Assembly (NCBI GenBank): GCA_013398295.1
Contig: VZSF01010416.1
Location: forward strand, 2,474,259-2,538,258
Length of the DNA stretch: 64,000 bases
Reading direction: 5' to 3'
From: Chionis minor
Lineage: Eukaryota > Chordata > Aves > Charadriiformes > Chionididae
Shown in pieces: positions 50,977 to 62,861 of this stretch. Under the pieces are notes generated by a model. The model worked only from the letters and a program-made list of their open reading frames with translations, made no database searches and was not told the DNA's origin. A program made the position numbers and the translations under genes. The number at the start of each line of letters is the position of its first letter. The stretch's first letter is position 1.

Positions 50977-53235
50977 TGGGGCAGGTCCCCTCCTCCCCGC
51001 AGCCCCGCGGCGCCTCCCTGACTGGAAACCGAGCGCTGCCTCCTCCCGGCGGCGGCCCAGCGGCTCCGGCCGCTGCCCTGCCCCGCCCGGGGCAGCCCCG
51101 GGGGAACGGTGGCGGCGGCGTTAGGCAGTCGTCTGTGTCCCCGTCCCCGTCGTCCCCCCACGGCACCGGGGGGTCGCGGGATTCCTGCGCCGGAGCTCCG
51201 GGAAGGGCTTGGGTTCCTCACCGGGGCGCCCTGCGCCTGGAGGGATGCTTCCCACCGGTTACCAGAGCCCGGTGCACACCAACACGCCTCGGCTTCAGTT
51301 AACGTGTAGAACAAAACGCGCTTGGTGTTCTTTTGCTTTCCTTTTGATTTGCACAATCGAGTCAAATGAGTTCGTTGGGAGGATTATTGGCTCAGCGGGC
51401 ATGGATGGGGGGTTGAGTGCTGTCGCAGAGATTATTTTCTGTAACGGTATTTTCTTAGGTTCTTAGTTTGCATCGCAAGCAGACACGTGGTTGTCTGTCA
51501 TATAAAAACCCTTGGGTATCTCTTTGTCCAAAACGATACATCTTTTCGGAGTCTTTTCAGATTTTGCCTGCCTGTTCTGGTCCTGGAGCGTTCAAGTGTG
51601 GAAAGTTGGGCTTTGGTTAAGTTTTTTTACAGTGTCAAACACCTCTGCTGGGTGTGCGAAAGTGTACTGAAATGCTGGTAGTTGGTGTGTGGTGCTGCCC
51701 AAATCAGAAAGGATAAGGAGTTAACGCGAGGTGGGGAGGTGAAGTGGTGTCTGGCTGTTCTCTGGTCTGATTAGTCTTGCTAATTTTATTTTTGCCTAAG
51801 TGTCCTACTGTGTTGTCCTTCAGTCTTTGTAATGGAATTCTTTTTCAAAACACTTGAAAATAATTAAACACACTTCCCCCCCACTTCCTCAACAAACCTA
51901 AACTTGCAAGGATGAGCTATGGTCAAGGAGCTGAGGAAGAACTGAATCATAAATACACAGACTGAGTAAAGGGATCCTAGTTGTCCAGAGGGCTGACAAT
52001 TAGTAATGTTGTATTCAAATGGAACAAGAGTAGGGAGGAAACGTTTGAGATACACTTGTAATCTAATTTCTCTGACTTTTGAAACTGAAGTCTGTTGTTC
52101 CTGAAGCATGGAAACTGAAGCATGCTGTGTTTTTGTGTGTTCTTATATTAAAGGCACTACTAAAAATATGCATAGTTCTTCTAGTATTAGCTTTGTCTGT
52201 TGAAAAGTCCTTGAACAGTAGATGGTGTGGTAGTATTGGAAGTACCTTTCTGGATCCAGCAGTGTTTTTCCCCTTACCCCTCCCAGGATGTTATTGTTGT
52301 GGCATTACCAGGTCAGTGGCTTTGCAGTGGCAGCACATCGGTTGCCTCATACCCACAAGAGGTAAGGGGAAGGGTGTGCATGGGGTGAGGGCATTTTGTG
52401 GCTTGGGTTCCTTCTTTGTCTGGGCAGAGGTGATAAGTTATCTCAATTTTTCTTTTGTTCTTCACCAGTCTTATAACAACCAGCAATCCCATTCAAACAA
52501 CAAATGCTTCTAGTCCTCTAGAAGTTTAAGTGTACATTACAATTTACAATTCAGTGTAAATGTCCAGCTTTCCTTGTCTGTCTTTTTAAGTGGCACCCTA
52601 GTGCTAGGTGTACTTTTTGGCTCTGGAATTCTCCTGTGTGAAAACCCCTTGAAGGTAACTCATGTCGTTTAGGGCCACGGTAACTTTCTTCTTCGATCTG
52701 AAAAGTGCAAAACCACTGTTGCAATATGAATCTACCAAAAAAACACCAGTACCTTTCTTTTGCCTGAAGGTAACACAGTAAAAAGCTGAATAAATTTCAA
52801 AGTTCTAAATGACTGAATGTGTGTGTGTGTTCTGGTAGTAGTTTGGTGGTGTTAGGATTTTGTCTGTAGGAGTCATGCTCACCCTGAGCTGGAGGGAAGA
52901 GCTTTGCTTTTTTTCCTTTTCTTTTTTTCCTCCCCCTCCTCCCTCCTCCTGTTAGCTGAAGCTTTCATACTAATTCTTGCCTTAAATCCCATGTCTTGAA
53001 ATGTACTTTTCTCCTGTGCTGTTCTAGTGATGCTAGAGTATCTCGGTGTCTTAAAGTGGCAACTGAAGAGGCTGTTGGGAATTGCATAAAAGACAGCTAT
53101 ATACCAACTTGATTTAAAAAAATAAATAAAAATACAAAGCTGAAACTTGCATGTTCTACAAATAAGTTGCCTTTCATGCTTTCTGAGTAGATATGAGGTG
53201 ATAATCCACATTAGAGAGTCTTTAAATACTTGCAG

Positions 53236-53276
53236 GCTGCAAAAGATTTCCTACGCAAACTTGGAAAACCCTTCAG
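53236..53276 (+). CDS. Candidate alternative OSBPL9 exon A
   Basis: A 41-base segment bounded by an AG acceptor (TACTTGCAG, only moderately pyrimidine-rich) and a CAG/GTAATG donor. Read one base in, it gives LQKISYANLENPS and continues into candidate exon B without a stop. That is the only one of three frames that stays open through both segments, and it is the frame that leads into OSBPL9 exon 60726. It cannot follow exon 48603-48679, because that splice would run into a stop in exon B. It therefore belongs to a different transcript, most simply one from the internal CpG island. There is no methionine in it. I cannot confirm homology to a known isoform. Confidence 0.5.
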
Positions 53277-54710
53277 GTAATGCCCCAAACTATTTCAGCC
53301 TCTTGCACTCACTGTAGAGACAAAGGAACTGAAATTGCTGCCAGTATAAAGGTGAGCTGTTTCTTAACACAATAAAAGTGAAAGGAATAATAACAATAAT
53401 AAAAAAATTTGCTGTGTAGCTTGGTACCTTGGTAATTCCAACAAGATATCGCTTCATAAGTAGCAAATAGTAGGGAAAGAAAACTGTATTCGAAGAAGTG
53501 GGTCTGGGATGATTGCTGTGAAGAGTGATACAATGTCTTAAATATTAAGAGTTTACACCACGGCTTCACCAATACTTAAAGTTGTTACTGCTGCTGGAAG
53601 CAGTCCTGTCTCGCTTCTCCTAGCAAAAGGGAAGGGGCAGTGCGGCGAGAATAGTTGAATTTGGAACTGGATTCAGAACTACCCAAAGTAAAAATACTTT
53701 TCCTGCTGCCCTCCCTTTCTGAGTTTAGTTTTAACCCGCATTAGTTTCTACACTGAGTTGATTTTGTGGCAAGGGAAATGTTTATGCTGATTCAAAAAAA
53801 AGAGCAGAGTAAGGGTGAGAATAAACAACAGGGGAACTGTTTATTCACTTAAGCTGGTGTAAAGTGTTTGTGAACCTGTGTTGCTAGTAGCAGTTCACTT
53901 ACTATAACGTTAACCAGGGTTTTTGATGACCTTTCTAGAGCTGCAAGCGACAGTAAAAGGGAGAGTAAAAATTTCTTTTATGTATCTCATAAGTATATTC
54001 TGTTGTTACTCACTGGCTTTCCAATGCTCCTTCTAGAGTGAGTCAGGAATGCTTGCATAAAACTAAGCACAGGTTCTTTTTAGATAAGAATATATCCAGT
54101 AGAGGTGTGCTGGCTGGTTCAGGTGCTAGTGGAAGAGCATAGAGTTAACAGGCGTGCTGCCCTTTTCCAAATTCTGCTAACAAAGTAACTGTGATAGTGA
54201 AAAAGCACCTTAGCACAAGTGCAATGTCTACATCCATAATAAATTACGTAGGTAAATGAATGGGACTCTAGAATATACTTAGTATTTGTGAGGTTTCAGA
54301 ATTGCAACTTATGCTTTAAAGACAGAATTTTACATCAGTAAGTAAATACTTCTGGTTTTTGAACTCTCTCGGTTTTCCTCAAAGACCTGATAATATCTAG
54401 AGTTACACAGTCTTTGGTAAGCGTTTTGTGTTTTGCAAAGCAGAAATACTTCTCCTTTATTTTATTCTGTGTTTCTAGAAGTGCAGTATTCTGTTTGGAA
54501 GTCTTTTGTGCCTTCCAGAACTCATACGTTTGTTTTTAAACTTACTTTGAGACATTTACATTCAGAGTTTTAAATATTGCTTAAAGATCCATCAGAGGAA
54601 GAAAGTATGGTTGTCTTTGCTACAAATAAAAAGACAAGAAGGTGCCGTTGTTTAGTGGCTTACTGGTCAATTTGTTGGTTTTCTTCACTTTTTACTGGTG
54701 GTCCTTACAG

Positions 54711-54769
54711 GCAATGTCCTGCTTGACAAAATCAAACGTGCTGTAGGCAGCGCATATGTGCCTGATGAG
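54711..54769 (+). CDS. Candidate alternative OSBPL9 exon B
   Basis: A 59-base segment with a good acceptor (GTCCTTACAG) and donor (GAG then GTATTG). In the frame set by OSBPL9 exon 60726 it reads NVLLDKIKRAVGSAYVPDE, preceded by a glycine codon split with exon A, and ends in phase 0 so that the next residue is the glycine of GVDSG. The other two frames contain stops (TGA in one, TAG in another). The amphipathic DKIKRAVG stretch looks protein-like. Spliced directly after the PH exon at 48679 it would cause a premature stop, so it is either part of an alternative N terminus or a poison exon. Confidence 0.55.
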
Positions 54770-56034
54770 GTATTGCGAATGGAGGGAAAACACTCTTATT
54801 CACTTGTTTAACTTCCACAGGATTTTTTTGTTGGACTTGAAATCCTAATTAGATGAGGAATAGAGCATGAATATCTTCAAAAAGATAAGAAAGTCTGCTC
54901 TGTACAGCTTTCTTTTTTCCTCCCCCAGTAAAGCTATTCTACAAGGACAGCTCTTGTTAAGTCTTTGTTGTTGCCTCTATCTTTTTCATTGTTTCCCTGC
55001 CTTCATTACCGGTCGTTTTCCACAGAGGTCGTTACTGGAATGTTTTTGTTTGAGAAATATATTTGAATTTTTCCAGTATGCGTCTTCTAAGGATGATGCA
55101 ATCTTTTCATCCCATCCTAGTTTGAAAGAACTAGTTTAAATTAGGCTGGAATTACTTCTCAGCGTGGACAAGTTTTGAATACAAATGCATTAGTGATATG
55201 CGCGACTTCTAATTTGGAGGACAAGGAAACAACATACAAACTCTCTTAGTGCTAGCAGTTCTGTAATGGAAATAAGACTCATAATACGTGTTTTTAATTA
55301 ATTGGTTTATATTTTGTTCTTGCCCTCCTGTTTACTCCTTCCAAAAAAAGGGTCCTGCATGAAGGGCATAACTTTGCAGGACTCATAGAATGAGATTTCT
55401 TTACTTAACCCCAGACCAGCATGTAAACCCTTTCCTAGGATAACCATCCTGTCTGCGCACTCCAAGTTCATGGGTAACATGCAGATCACGCTGGCAGACC
55501 ATTAACTGGGTAGGTCAGTGTGCTGCTGGGCCCCACTTTCTCCTTTCTACCTACAAACATTACAATGGGCACGTGCCCTATAGAATCTATTCTTTAAGCT
55601 CTTGATAGGTCCTGAAGGGCACATCCCAGAAGTTGTAGGAAGGAGGGAGGAATGAGGGAAAGAATGCTGTGTTACCTTTTTCTCTTTTCTGGAGTTGTTA
55701 TCAATATGAGTTTCTTTGTGGGGGACAAGTCAGGTACCAAATGCATTGTTTGGGGAAGTGGTGGGCAGAATAGAAGTTATACAAATTACTTGCTTCTGCA
55801 GCTATTTCAGCTGGTAATATAACTGTTAATGCCTTAAAACCTACATTAACACAGAGTATTCCTTCATTATTTGAGGGAAATAAAGTGTACTTACTGACAG
55901 ATCTAGTTATTCAGTGGAAAAACAGATTACGTTACTTTGGATTGGTACTGACAGTGAGAAATAATTAGTGTATTTCTGAAGACCTAAAATACTCTGGGTT
56001 ACTATTCTTTTTAGTAATTTGAAGGTACTTATTT

Positions 56035-56225
56035 TAGAATCACAGCATAACTTCAGCTGGAGAGCACCTCTGGAAGTCGCCTGGTCCAAGCCTGTTCTCA
56101 TTGTGAGACCAACTTTTCTATGTTAGATCAGGATGTCTAGAGGCAAATCCAGTTGAGTTTTGAACTCTGCCCTCCAAGGGTGGAGGTTTGACAATATCCT
56201 CAGGCAACCTCTTTTGTCGATCTAT
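56035..56225 (-). mobile_element. CR1 LINE 3' fragment, diverged
   Basis: It opens with AGAATCACAGCATAAC and continues with the CR1-like words CTGGTCCAAGC, TTAGATCAGGATG and CAGTTGAGTTTTGAA, in the order of a CR1 tail read from its 3' end. The copy is older than the one at 9822-10750 by its divergence. Its right limit is uncertain, and faint similarity may reach about 56340. It is antisense to OSBPL9. Confidence 0.75.
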
Positions 56226-57104
56226 GAATAGGTGAGCAGCATGTAATACAAGTTTCTCATGAAGATTTGATTGCTAGTTCAGATCTTCCATTTCCTAATT
56301 TACATTTAACAAGAGGTTAAATGCCATTCTCTCGACTCTGCTCACTCTTCTCTTTTGAAACCTCATTTTCTACATGGCAGGGGAGGGAAGAAAGGGGAAG
56401 ATAGAGAAAGTGTTCCCTTTTTTTCTCTACTGTGTCTTTAGGTGGCCAGATAAAGAAGAAATAAGGATTTTTTTTATGCAAATCTGCACTTTGTATATCT
56501 CCTCTCTGTAAATTACTGCTGGGTTTGAAATATTGATTGATTTTGTTTGCTATTTATAGTGTGGGTTTTTTCTGTGCTATTGCTAATCTTGATATTTTAA
56601 ACTTTCCAATTGTCTTCAGGTTTTCAATTTTAAATCTGTGAGAAATTATTAACCTAACCTCGTATAACACAGACTAGTAAATTTGCTTAGTAGGTTATCA
56701 AATTTCATCTACAACTGTCTGTATACAAACCAAGAGCAAACTAGTGAAATGTTAGGGCCTTAAGTACCTGTACTTCTTTTCAGCATTATTTTCATGTTTC
56801 ATTTCTGTACTATGTCAACTTGACGCTATACTTGGTTTTAGGCTTTCTTTTTACATTGATTGAAGTTTTAGCTTCCTAATAGAACTTTTTAGGTCACAGT
56901 TTTCACTCTGTGTTTGATGTCTGCACAGTTCTAACACTAAATGTTTTAATCAGCTTTTCCCTTCATCCTACGAGGCTGAAATTTATCTTAAAGCCACCAC
57001 TAAAAATACCAGATTGTTACATATTAGTAGTCATAGACTGATGACTGAAACAAAAATTAGCATTTTTATGCAGCATACAGATAACTTGCACTGTTAACTA
57101 TTGT

Positions 57105-58712
57105 AGAATGGTTTGGGTTGGAAGGGACCTTAAATCCAACCCCCCTGCCGTGGGCAGGGACACCTCCCACTAGACCAGGTTGCTCAAAGCCACATCCAAC
57201 CTGGTCTTGAACACCTCCAGGGATGGGGCCTCCACAGCTTCTTTGGGCGACCTGTGCCAGTGCGTCACCACAGTCAGAGTAATGAATTTCTTCCTAATAG
57301 CTAGTCTAAATCTCCCCTCTTTCAGTTTGAAGCCATTACCCCTCATCCTATCACTGCACCCCCTGATAAAAAGTCTCTCCCCATCTTCCCTGCAGGCCCC
57401 TTTCAGATACTGGAAGGCTGCTGTAAGGTCTCCCTGGAGCCTTCTTTTCAGGCTGAACAACCCCAACTCTCTCAGCCTGTCTTTATAGGAGAGGTGCTTC
57501 AGCCCTCCGATCACCTTTGTGGCCTCCTCTGGACCCGTTCTAACAGGTCCATGTCCTTCTTATGTTGGGGACTACAGAGCTGGACATGGTATTCCAGGTG
57601 GCATCTCATGAGAGCAGAGGGGCAGAATCCCCTCCCTCGACCTGCTGGCCATGCTGATTTTGATACAGCTCAGGATGCGGTTGGCTTTTTGGGCTGCAAG
57701 CACACATTGCTGGCTCACTTTGAGCTTCTCATCTACCAACACCTGCGAGTCCTTCTCCTCAGGGCTGGTCTCAATCCAGTCTCCACCCAGCCTGTATTTG
57801 TGCTTGGCGTTGCCCTGACCCACATACAGGACCTTGTACTTGGCCTGGTTGAACTTCATGGGGTTGGCATGGGCTCACCTCTCCAGCCTGTCCAGGTCCC
57901 TTTGGATGGCATCCATTCCCTCCAGTGTGTTGACCGCACCACACAGCTTGTTGTCGTCAGCAAATTTGCTAAGGGTGCACTCAATCCCACTGTCCATGTT
58001 GCCAGCAAAGATGTTGAACAGCACCGGTCCCGTACTGACCCGTGAGGTATGCCACTCGTCACTGGTCTCCACTTGGACATTGAGCTGTTGACTGTACCTC
58101 TTTGAGCAAGGCCATCCAGCCATTTCCTTATCCATCAAATGGTCCATCTGTCAAATCCACGTCTCTCCAATTCAGAGACCAGGATGTCGTGCAGGACAGT
58201 GTCCTGCTTTGCACAAGTCCAGGTACATGACATCAGTTGCTCTCCCTTTATCCACCAATGCTGTTCTAGAAGGCCACCAAATTTGTCAGGCACGATTTAC
58301 CCTTAGTGAAGCCATGTTGGCTGTCACCAATCACCTCCTTATCTTCCTTATGTGCCTTAGTATAGTTGCCAGGAAGATGTGCTCCGTGATCTTGCTGGGC
58401 CCAGAGGTCAGACTGGCTGACCTGTAGTTCCCTGGGTCTTCCTTTTTTCCCTTTTAAAAAGTGGGGGTTATGTTTCCCCTTTTCCACTCAGCGGGAACTT
58501 CACCGGACTGCCACAACTTCTCAAATAAGATGAATAGTGGCTTGGCAAGTTCATCCACCAGTTCCTTCAGGAGCTGTGGATGTATTTCATTGGGTCTCAT
58601 GGGCTCGTGCACCTTCAGGTTCCTCAGAAGGTCTCCAATCTGGTCTTCTCCTACAGTGTGCAGTGCCTCATTCTCCCAGCCCCTGCCTTTGCCTTCTGCG
58701 ACTCAGGTGGTG
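57105..58712 (-). mobile_element. CR1 LINE, 1.6-kb truncated copy with decayed ORF2
   Basis: The 3' end is at about 57105 (GGTTTGGGTTGGAAGGGACC) and 5' sequence reaches about 58712. Minus-strand translation gives CR1 ORF2 pieces. Block 58487-58266 holds HGFTKGKSCLTNLVAF of the transcriptase fingers. Block 58147-57875 has [11 protein letters not shown], the catalytic FADD box. Blocks 57859-57572 and 57514-57170 give the thumb and C terminus (LSYKDRLRELGLFSLKRR). The last three blocks are in one frame and are separated only by stop codons; the first is offset by a frameshift. The tail wording (CTAGACCAGGTTGCTCAAAG) differs from the copy at 9822, so it is a different, older CR1 subfamily. It is inactive, and antisense within the OSBPL9 intron. 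Confidence 0.95.
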
Positions 58713-60725
58713 TTGCTAAAATATATTTCTGTGTATAGTATCTTCAGCAGAAATTTTCTGTATAGTTCATGCAGTTTTGGTATATGAAACCCGACCTCCA
58801 GAATTTTAATTCTGCATGCTAGCCCATATGCTGAAGTCATAGTGTTGACTGCTAGCTGTACAGACAACTTGGTTTTCAACAAGGAAATGGAATACTGATT
58901 TCATATAGTTTCAGTTCTAGTTTCAGTGTAAGTTAAACTTCACTAGTTTGAGGGAGCGTCAAAAGTTTCTTGGTTGAGAGGACTCTCCCTTCTGCCAATT
59001 AGTTTCTTTTTGAAAACCTGTTACACTGGATTGTTTTTATATTTTCTTAATTTCTTGGCATAGTCAAAATGGTTGCTTTCTTTTCTTCTCTTCTCCCTCC
59101 TCCTTGTTTCAAAACACTATTTCTAAATTTAATCTAGTGTGGACTGTTTAATACAGGGTGAAGGATCTTATTTTTTTTTTATTTAATTTTTTTAATGCTA
59201 GTTTACAAACTAATCTGTGTGGATAGATTTACTCATGTAGAACTGTTGTCAAGATCTGAGTGTTAGACTGTAGCACGGTTTAACATTTGGCAAATGAATA
59301 AAGAATAAAATCTTCTACAGTCAGTAGATGGCTTTATGTTTTAGGGTGTGCATGACACTGTGCACACAGATTGACAGATGCAAGTAAGAGCGAGTCATTC
59401 CTCTATTGCATGCGAGTGTTCATGCCTCTAAAGAGCCGTCAATAAAGCTCTTAATATGATGGCCCATTATCACACAAAAAATAAAATAAAGTATCAGTGT
59501 TGACAAAGCAAACTGTCAAAGAAAAATTTATGCTAATCTGGAATTTTACAAATAGGGATTGCCATCTTCCCCCCTACGAAATGTTTCTTCCCCACTGTCT
59601 GATCTTTACACATTCAGACTCTTGAGATTCTCAGCAGTCAGAACAGCACAGTTGATGTTTCATAAGAGTTTGAAGTGAAGATGATGTATTTTAGAACAAG
59701 CATTTAGGCTAGTAGGAAAGTCTTGTCACTGTGGTAACGTTCGCAGGATTGTTTCTGTTACAACTGATGTTTATTTCTTTATCCTCCGTGGGTTTTTCCC
59801 TCCTATATATTTAACTTGCATTGTACAATCTTTTTAAGCTGGGATTGCTTCAATATTTGTTTTGTAGTTCCATTTGCATTAAAAGGTATTATATAAATAA
59901 ACCTTAAATGTGCTTGCATAGCATATATGCATGAAGTCAGGAGTAATCAATTTCAAGAGTCCTCTCTTTCCTGTAATTAAAGATTGGGTAACCCTGTGGG
60001 AGTTTGTTCAGGTCTTTAGTACATGGTTTATCAGTTTCAAGGCGGGGATTATGTTATATGCAAAAGTGTGCAAGCAAGAAAATACAAAAATAATCATTTT
60101 CATGGCACTGATACTTTGTCCTTGTTGGTGCAACAAAATGTAAAAAATCAAATACAGTGACAGGGATGCAAATCATTATAGCTGTAAAGGAACTAGAGCG
60201 ACCAGGAATAATACTTTTGAATTTTTCAGCTCAAAGGTGGGTCTGTAGTTAAGAAGAGATTTAGCACTCAGTTCAGTTCTTGGCTGAGAAGCCATGAGTT
60301 GAGCAATATTGTCTGAAGTGTGAAAAGTGCAGTCATCCAATTGGGTATGGTTTTGTCTTCCTGAACAATACGTAATCACAAGACAGTCTTCAGAAAAACT
60401 TGAATTCTCCATTATATTTTCCAAAGAAACTTTAATTAGTGTAATGTAAGGGGATTTGTTCAATCATAAGTAATGAAATACTGTGGTGTGCAATGATTAT
60501 ACCCGCACTGAAAATGTGTAGCAATTTACTGTTACTGATTTAGCTGCAAACAGAAGACAAATGTGTTCAGCTGTGTGCCTGTGTTTGCACATGGCAGGAT
60601 GAGAGGCAAGGCAACATTTTATCAGTCAGTTGGCAGGCAAAACCATTATTTTTGTTATCTTTTTTCCTCCTCTGAAACTCTAATTAAATATTTGATTTTT
60701 ATTTTATTTATTTATTTATACCTAG

Positions 60726-60821
60726 GGTGTGGATTCAGGATTTGTTCCCAGCGTTCATGATTTTGACAAGAAACTCACGGAGGCTGACGCTTACCTACAG
60801 ATCTTGATAGACCAGTTGAAG
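60726..60821 (+). CDS. OSBPL9: OSBPL9 exon: linker and start of the coiled coil
   Basis: A 96-base phase-0 exon encoding [20 protein letters not shown] followed by [12 protein letters not shown], about residues 107-138. The sequence is the conserved post-PH region of ORP9; the [12 protein letters not shown] segment begins the helical, coiled-coil region that in ORP9 mediates pairing with ORP11. Small differences from the human protein, recalled from memory, are V for L at the second residue, H for Q before DFDKK, and D for E in ILIDQ. The acceptor is TTTATACCTAG at 60725, preceded by a (TTTA)n tract, and the donor is AAG then GTATGG. The exon is shared by the long form and the proposed alternative transcript. 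Confidence 0.97.
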
Positions 60822-62813
60822 GTATGGTAACTAGCTGATGTATTTACTGTATATAGGTGTCTGCTTGTCAGCGTGGATTTCAAGGTCTGGTGGAACGGAA
60901 GCTTAGCAGGAGAGCATCACGTTTTATGCTTGGCACGCGTTCTCGTCAATGTGGGAGGCAGAGAGAGCTCATCTGGCTGAGTTGACTGTGAACTGGAGAA
61001 AACATAGCTTTTTTTTTAATATATGAAGTCTGATGATGATAGAATTTCAGTTTCTCTTTCTCCTCAGCTTAGGATATTACAAAAGTTTCTAACTGCTTCT
61101 GAAATAAAGAGGTTTTTTTACTAGAACTACAAAAATGAAAAGTTGTAAGCTAAGGGCTGAACATATGATGAAAATGGCTTTCTCTTAGAATTTGTCACTA
61201 AAATAGTTAGAAAATTAGAATAAACCAAACAGGTTTTATAGAATGGCTTACAAAAGCTGAAACGTTCTTTTGTGTATATAGCTTCATGGAAATGGCAGAG
61301 GCGACTTAAGTTTAATTTTAAAAACATAATGAAATCATTGTATCGCTCATAGCATTTTAGAATTTATCTTAAGAAAATTTTGTCAAGTAACATGTAACTA
61401 CACCTGCAGATAGTTTCAGCCTTTGTTGCAGTAGTGGTAGATCATCTGTTCTTTCTCCTTGAGTGAAAGCATTCTGTAGAAATTTAGTACAAATACAGTT
61501 CTTTTACACTTTGTTTGTGTATTTTAAGAGTGGATGGGAAGGTGAGGAACGATGAGGTCATATCTCTCAGTACTCGCCTTATTGAGAAAAACAGTTTTTG
61601 CTGCTGGTTAGGACGCTTTTTCACATGAATCAGCAGGTTAAAATTGCTTCAGTTCTGCTGGTTTGGACTTTTTTTTTCCTGATATAACAGGCAAGTATTG
61701 CGTGTGAGATATTCAGCAAAAATTCAGTTGCGGGGGAGGGCGGAGAGGGGGAAGAGCATACCAACAAAAATGGAGGTAGGCAAAAAGATACAAACAGAAT
61801 TCAAAGCCAAACTGCAAAGAGTTGATCAGGAGTTAGCTTTGTCTCCCACTCCGGAGCCATCTAGCATGCTTCGCTGAAGAAAGGTATTTAAATCTTTACA
61901 TCTTCTAATTGTTATTTCAGGCCAGTTGGGGGAGGGGTTATAGGAGTTAATTAATAATGAAAGCAGAGTGAATTTGGGAATGGACAGAGACCAAGACTAC
62001 AGTCTTTTTTTAGAACTAGAAATCTGCCCTCAAGGGAAAGGGAACACGTAAGTAGGTTTTAGGCGGGCAGTTGTGAAGAACTGTAGCTCACCTACTAAAA
62101 CTTGCAGTCTCTTTTCTGAGCAAGGGTGGATGTAATGAACTTTTGAGCATTACCCTTAATCTTTTTTATTCCTTGAACAACTTGTACTTTGAGGTTCTTT
62201 TTATGTGCACCTTAGAGTGCTCTTGAAGGCAACTTTTAACTGTTTCAGCTCAACTTGTGTTAAATATAACACTTGTAAAAGAATAAATAAGAAAATAAGA
62301 AAAAGCTAATGCTGGGAAATCACTATATATGTTCCCAAAAGAAGCGCGTGCAAATCTTAAATGATTTGAATCATTTGCCTGAATAACAACGTACCTGGAA
62401 GGGTTGATAAGGGTGAGGCTGTTTTGGTAAGCACTCTATATGCCCCAAAGATCTTTACTGAAATAAAAGAAAGGCAGTTTGAGGTGTTCTGATGAGTGTC
62501 GCTTTTATTACTTAACCTCACCTTTTTGTTCAAATTGTGGTTAGAATCATGGCAGACTGAGCTGTGGAACTAGCTGGGCTCTGAGATTTGGTCTCTTGCA
62601 GGATGGGATAATGTGAGAAATTAATTACAAATTTGTTATATCACAAATCCTGTAGGGAAATGCTAGACAAAAAGTGCTTTGAGTCGTAATACCAAGATTG
62701 TATAATGTAAATACTTATTAAATGCTTTTGGTTTTGAAATTTCAGTGTTTCTGACTGATTTTATATGGAAATATAACACTTCCAGTATTTTCACAAGTAT
62801 CTCTTTCTTTTAG
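60822..62813 (+). other. OSBPL9: OSBPL9 intron, 2 kb
   Basis: A phase-0 GT-AG intron with a pyrimidine-rich acceptor (TCTCTTTCTTTTAG). No other feature is recognised. Confidence 0.9.
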
Positions 62814-62861
62814 CTCTTTGATGAAAAACTCCAGAACTGCAAAGATGATGAACAGAGAAAA
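62814..62861 (+). CDS. OSBPL9: OSBPL9 exon: coiled coil
   Basis: A 48-base exon encoding LFDEKLQNCKDDEQRK, about residues 139-154 of ORP9. The acceptor is unambiguous. The exon is followed by GCAAGT, so like exon 48603-48679 it appears to use a GC donor. In the known protein the next residues are KIETLKETT, which fits an exon end after the AAA codon at 62861. The alternative, the GT at 62866 (context GCAA/GTACAT), would add an alanine codon plus one base and shift the phase to 1. Reading further gives a stop at about 62880. The next exon lies beyond the window. Confidence 0.92.

Larger units (their letters stand above)
50500..51300 (+). promoter_or_regulatory. OSBPL9: Internal CpG island, probable alternative OSBPL9 promoter
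   Basis: A second GC-rich, CpG-dense block lies inside the gene. A CCAATCAG box at 50866-50873 is followed 24 bases later by a GC box (GGGGCGGGG, 50897-50905), both in + orientation directly before the 64-base gap. This is the layout of a TATA-less vertebrate promoter directed towards the downstream OSBPL9 exons. A transcript starting here would lack the PH-domain exons. ORP9 is known to have a short form without the PH domain, which fits. The first exon itself cannot be placed; it may lie in the gap. Confidence 0.7.
48680..60725 (+). other. OSBPL9: OSBPL9 GC-AG intron, 12 kb
   Basis: This intron begins GCAAGT and ends CTAG. It contains the internal CpG island, two alternative exon candidates, two antisense CR1 copies, a (GTTT)n run at about 48972-48992, a TG repeat near 52818-52831, an AAT-rich run near 53385-53408, and a (TTTA)n stretch at about 60700-60718 just before the acceptor. 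Confidence 0.85.

Noticed and set aside
50303..51365. Long frames at the internal CpG island on both strands
   Set aside because: They are caused by GC composition and by N read-through. No motif or splice support is seen.
52288..52311. Micro-exon-like segment with a strong pyrimidine tract (CCCTCCCAG) and a GTCAGT donor
   Set aside because: Its ATG frame ends in phase 0 and would force candidate exon A into a frame that stops, so it cannot supply the start of that product.
57494..58045. 183-codon + strand frame
   Set aside because: It is the antisense shadow of CR1 ORF2.
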